Assembly: GCF_003219815.1 (NCBI RefSeq)
Contig: NZ_QJVD01000016.1
Coordinates: 1 to 64,000 of the forward strand
From: Arthrobacter livingstonensis
GTDB taxonomy: Bacteria > Actinomycetota > Actinomycetes > Actinomycetales > Micrococcaceae
Direction: 5' to 3'
Length of the DNA stretch: 64,000 nt
The notes under the pieces were generated by a model. It ran no database searches and was not told the origin of the DNA. It saw only the letters and a program-made list of their open reading frames with translations. Made by a program: the position numbers and the translations under genes. Shown here in pieces: positions 61,141-64,000 of this stretch (the first letter of the stretch is position 1; each line of letters begins with the position of its first letter).

Positions 61141-62445
61141 GTGAACACCGTTCGGCCGGAAGACGAAGTCGTAAGCATTTGTCAGGATCTTATCCGCTTT
61201 GACACCAGCAACTTTGGCAACAATGAGGGGCCCGGGGAGCGTGCGGCGGCCGAACACGTGGCCGCCCTGATCTCCGAGGTGGGGCTGTCCCCGGAACTCT
61301 ACGAATCCGATCCGGGCCGCGCCAATGTGGTCACCCGGGTGGCGGGAAGCGATTCCTCCCTGCCGGCGCTGGTGGTGCACGGACACCTCGACGTCGTGCC
61401 TGCCCTGGCGCACGAATGGAGCGTGGACCCGTTCGGTGCGGAGGAGAAGGACGGGCTGATCTGGGGCCGCGGCGCCGTCGACATGAAGGACATGGACGCC
61501 ATGATCCTCTCCGTGATGCGTTCCATGGCGCGGGACGGACGCAAGCCAAAACGGGACATCGTGTTTGCCTTCTTCGCCGACGAGGAAGCCGGGGGCATAT
61601 ACGGCGCCCGGTGGTCGGTGGAGAACCGCCCCGAACTTTTTGAGGGCGCCACCGAGGCGATCTCCGAGGTGGGCGGCTTCTCCGCGGACATTGGCGGCAG
61701 GCGCGCCTACCTGCTCCAGACGGCCGAGAAGGGGCTGGCCTGGCTCCGGCTGACCGCCCACGGCCGCGCGGGACACGGTTCGCAGATTAATACTGACAAC
61801 GCCGTCACCCGGCTGGCCCGTGCAGTGACCCGGATCGGTGCGCACGAATGGCCCATTGAGTACACGGACACCACCCGCGCCTTCCTTGAGGGCGTCTCCG
61901 AGCTGACCGGCGTTGAATTTGACGAAGGAAACCCGCAAACCCTGCTGGACCAGCTGGGCACGGTGTCCCGCTTTGTCGGTGCCACCTTGCAAAACACGTC
62001 CAATCCCACGCTCCTTTCCGGAGGCTACAAGGCCAACGTTATTCCGGCCACGGCAGAGGCCATGGTGGACGTGCGCACCCTGCCCGGCCAGCACGAACGG
62101 GTCCTGGAGCTGGTTCGGGAGCTGGCCGGGGACGGCGTGGACGTCACCACCATCCACGACGACGTGTCCCTGGAAACCCCGTTCGCCGGAAACCTGGTGG
62201 ACGCCATGATCGACTCCCTGCACGCGGAGGACCCCGGCGCCACCGTCCTGCCCTACACGCTCTCCGGCGGTACCGACAACAAGTCACTTTCGCGCCTGGG
62301 CATCACCGGCTACGGCTTTGCGCCGCTGCAGCTCCCGCCGGAATTGGATTTCACCGGCATGTTCCACGGCGTCGACGAACGCGTGCCCACCGCTTCGCTG
62401 AAATTCGGTGCCCGGGTCCTCGACAGGCTGCTGACCAACTACTAA
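61141..62445 (+). CDS. M20-family metallopeptidase
   Basis: 434 residues from GTG 61141 with AAGGAG 6 nt upstream. Zinc ligands and catalytic residues of the family: VVHGHLDVVPA (His, Asp), GRGAVDMKDMDA, FFADEEAGG (catalytic Glu then ligand Glu), and a C-terminal His in MFHGVDERVP. Inserted dimerisation domain with AHGRAGHGSQIN. It hydrolyses peptide or amide bonds of small substrates; many actinobacterial members are annotated as dipeptidases or ArgE-like. Specificity not readable. Confidence 0.92.
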   Translation: MNTVRPEDEVVSICQDLIRFDTSNFGNNEGPGERAAAEHVAALISEVGLSPELYESDPGRANVVTRVAGSDSSLPALVVHGHLDVVPALAHEWSVDPFGAEEKDGLIWGRGAVDMKDMDAMILSVMRSMARDGRKPKRDIVFAFFADEEAGGIYGARWSVENRPELFEGATEAISEVGGFSADIGGRRAYLLQTAEKGLAWLRLTAHGRAGHGSQINTDNAVTRLARAVTRIGAHEWPIEYTDTTRAFLEGVSELTGVEFDEGNPQTLLDQLGTVSRFVGATLQNTSNPTLLSGGYKANVIPATAEAMVDVRTLPGQHERVLELVRELAGDGVDVTTIHDDVSLETPFAGNLVDAMIDSLHAEDPGATVLPYTLSGGTDNKSLSRLGITGYGFAPLQLPPELDFTGMFHGVDERVPTASLKFGARVLDRLLTNY

Positions 62446-62455
62446 TCCCCACCGG

Positions 62456-62488
62456 CCGGGCCGACAAATCGCTGACGCGATTTCCCGG
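62456..62488. other. Hairpin between peptidase and acyl-CoA dehydrogenase genes
   Basis: AAATCGC (62466-62472) and GCGATTT (62477-62483) pair perfectly around TGAC, with outer CCGGG/CCCGG arms across an asymmetric loop. No T-run. May be a weak terminator or mRNA end structure. Confidence 0.5.
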
Positions 62489-62534
62489 CAACCTGGCCGG
62501 CGTGGGCCCACCTTCGACCACGGAAGGCACAATT

Positions 62535-63686
62535 ATGACACCCGAGGACTTGCTGCCGGACGAAATGCTGGAGCGGTTCCGCATCCGCGCCAAGGGCTAC
62601 GACGAACGCAACGAGTTCTTCCACGAGGACCTGGCTGAGCTCAAGGGGCAGGGCTACCTGGCCATGTTTGCGGCCACGGACGACGGCGGTCTCGGCTTTG
62701 GGCTCCAACAGGCCGCCGCCGCGCAGCGCAGGCTCGCCACCGCTGCCCCGGCGACCGCCCTGGCGGTCAACATGCACCTGGTGTGGACCGGCGTCGCCCA
62801 TCTCCTGCAGGCGCGCGGAGATGACTCCCTCCACTACGTGCTTCGGGAGGCGGTGGCCGGGGAGGTGTTTGCCTTCGGCAATTCGGAGGCCGGCAATGAC
62901 TCGGTGTTGTTTGATTCCAACACCGTGGCGAAACCCCTTGCGGATGGCGGCTACTCGTTCACGGGCACCAAGATCTTCACCTCGCTTTCGCCCGCCTGGA
63001 CGCGACTGGGCATCTTTGGCAAGGACTCCACCGGCGAAGAACCCGTGCTGGTCCACGCCTTCATTACGCGGCAGACACCCGGCTACACCATCAAGGACGA
63101 CTGGGACACGCTGGGCATGCGCGCCAGCCAGTCCAACACCACCGTGCTCGACGGCGTCGTCGCACCTGCCGGGCGCGTGTTCCGGAAGCTGCCCGTGGGA
63201 CCCAACGCCGACCCGCTGATCTTCGCCATTTTTGCCTGCTTTGAAACCCTCCTTGCGGCCGTTTACACGGGGCTGGGGGAGCGGGCCCTGGACATTGGCG
63301 TGGAGACAGTACACAGGCGCATGTCCAAGAAGTCCGGCAAACCGTATTCACAGGATCCGGACATCCGCTGGCGCCTGGCCGACGCCGCCATCGCCATGGA
63401 CGGCCTGTACCCGCAGCTGGACGCCGTGGCAGGCGACGTGGACGCACTGGTTAACCACGGCGCCATGTGGTTCCCGAAACTGGTGGGCCTGAAAGTCCGG
63501 GCGACCGAAACCGCCCGCACCGTGGTGGATGCGGCAATCCGGGTCAGCGGCGGCGGCAGCTATTTTTCTGGCAGTGAGCTCGGCCGGCTGTACCGGGACG
63601 TCCTGGCCGGCATGTTCCACCCGTCCGACGACGAATCCGCCCACGGCACCGTGGCCAACGCGTGGCTGGGGCCCATCGAAGAGTAG
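62535..63686 (+). CDS. Acyl-CoA dehydrogenase
   Basis: 383 residues from ATG 62535 (GGAAGG 7 nt upstream). Normal length for the ACAD family. FAD/substrate region AFGNSEAGNDSVLFDSN, TKIFTSLSPAW, DDWDTLGMRASQSNTTVLDGV and the C-terminal GSELGRLYRDVLAGMFHP. The catalytic glutamate of classical members is not obvious, so the substrate class (acyl-CoA, or a nitroalkane/hydroxylase-type relative) stays open. Its stop abuts the stop of the convergent DUF5703 gene. Confidence 0.88.
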   Translation: MTPEDLLPDEMLERFRIRAKGYDERNEFFHEDLAELKGQGYLAMFAATDDGGLGFGLQQAAAAQRRLATAAPATALAVNMHLVWTGVAHLLQARGDDSLHYVLREAVAGEVFAFGNSEAGNDSVLFDSNTVAKPLADGGYSFTGTKIFTSLSPAWTRLGIFGKDSTGEEPVLVHAFITRQTPGYTIKDDWDTLGMRASQSNTTVLDGVVAPAGRVFRKLPVGPNADPLIFAIFACFETLLAAVYTGLGERALDIGVETVHRRMSKKSGKPYSQDPDIRWRLADAAIAMDGLYPQLDAVAGDVDALVNHGAMWFPKLVGLKVRATETARTVVDAAIRVSGGGSYFSGSELGRLYRDVLAGMFHPSDDESAHGTVANAWLGPIEE

Positions 63687-63932
63687 TCAGTACACGTCCA
63701 GCGTGCGTTCGACCCGCATCACCTTGCGCCGCATCCAATACCTGCGGCTGCCGCCAATGTAGAGGCGGGTGCGCTCCAGCTCCCACTTGCCGTACTCGGC
63801 ATGCTCGCGCAGCCGCTGGTAGGCAATGGGGACGGGTTCGTCGGGGCGTACCGACAGTATCAAATACTCGTACTGCCGGCTCGGCGCACCTTTTCCGGTG
63901 CGCACCGGCTGCAACGTTTCCTTCATCGCCAT
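63687..63932 (-). CDS. DUF5703-family small protein
   Basis: 81 residues from ATG 63932; GTG 63950 and ATG 63926 are alternatives and no ribosome site decides. Conserved actinobacterial core RQYEYLILSV, REHAEYGKWELERTRLYIGGSRRYWMRRK. Strongly basic C-terminal half; function unknown. Its TGA is directly next to the TAG of the convergent acyl-CoA dehydrogenase, with no base between. Confidence 0.85.
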   Translation of the reverse strand: MAMKETLQPVRTGKGAPSRQYEYLILSVRPDEPVPIAYQRLREHAEYGKWELERTRLYIGGSRRYWMRRKVMRVERTLDVY

Positions 63933-64000
63933 CCATTCTTCATCCGCCACGCGGGGTGCATACCCTCTTGCTTAAAGCTACCCGTTCCAGTGCCCGCCAG

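Overview
The window is 64 kb of high-GC chromosome from an actinobacterium, most likely of the Arthrobacter group (Micrococcaceae). The basis is protein likeness (actinobacterial Pgi, DUF3099, DUF5703, DUF6318, DUF222-HNH, type-B L31), frequent GTG/TTG starts, dense 4-nt ATGA/GTGA overlaps and possible leaderless starts. It reads as ordinary chromosome. There is no rRNA, CRISPR array or recognisable insertion sequence, and only one tRNA.

Region by region. (1) 1-5.2 kb, minus strand: pentose-phosphate and upper glycolysis operon tkt-tal-pgi-zwf. (2) 5.5-9.5 kb: haem O/haem A synthesis (ctaB, ctaA) and a two-gene ABC exporter translated with ctaA. (3) 9.7-14.8 kb: SUF iron-sulfur operon sufR-sufB-sufD-Rieske ferredoxin-sufC-sufT, without sufS or sufU. 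The order tkt...ctaB/ctaA/ABC/suf matches the block known from mycobacteria. (4) 15-19.7 kb: biotin region, with bioY-bioM-bioN on the minus strand facing an acyl-CoA synthetase and thiolase pair resembling B. subtilis yhfT/yhfS. (5) 19.8-25.7 kb: an ABC-F protein, a large SARP-type regulator and, divergent from it, two tandem secreted four-cysteine proteins of unknown function. (6) 25.7-29.6 kb: YbaK deacylase, SURF1 with two small conserved genes, and a FabG/SDR pair behind a candidate operator. (7) 29.6-30.5 kb: an 850-bp gene-free stretch with inverted and direct repeats. (8) 30.5-36.3 kb: serB, an ABC ATPase, a SpoU methyltransferase, a peroxiredoxin, rpmE2, a lipoate ligase with its accessory domain at the N-terminus, and a TDT transporter. 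(9) 36.4-44.5 kb: pepN, YeiH transporter, a zinc-ribbon SDR and glgC on the minus strand, divergent from glgA. (10) 44.5-48.9 kb: accessory-looking DNA with degenerate tandem repeats, a DUF222-HNH gene, a DUF6318 lipoprotein and a PKD-domain secreted protein. (11) 49-55.6 kb: fatty-acid/beta-oxidation cluster (acyl-CoA dehydrogenase-TetR facing thiolase-FabG4-MaoC) around a perfect 13-bp inverted repeat. (12) 55.7-60.8 kb: DHA2 exporter, a Yx(F/W/Y)xxD lipoprotein, anti-sigma and ECF sigma factor, and a DUF2231 membrane protein. (13) 60.8-64 kb: tRNA-Leu(GAG), M20 peptidase, acyl-CoA dehydrogenase and DUF5703.

How the genes work together. The most coherent new inference is a small ECF-sigma regulon. 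The sigma gene, the divergent DUF2231 gene and the COG4315-like lipoprotein gene 2.4 kb away each carry TGAACC, a 16-nt spacer and CGT at promoter distance. Other self-contained units are the SUF operon under SufR, the biotin uptake operon under a near-perfect dyad, and the fatty-acid cluster under its own TetR operator. All functions come from reading the sequence; no database search was run.
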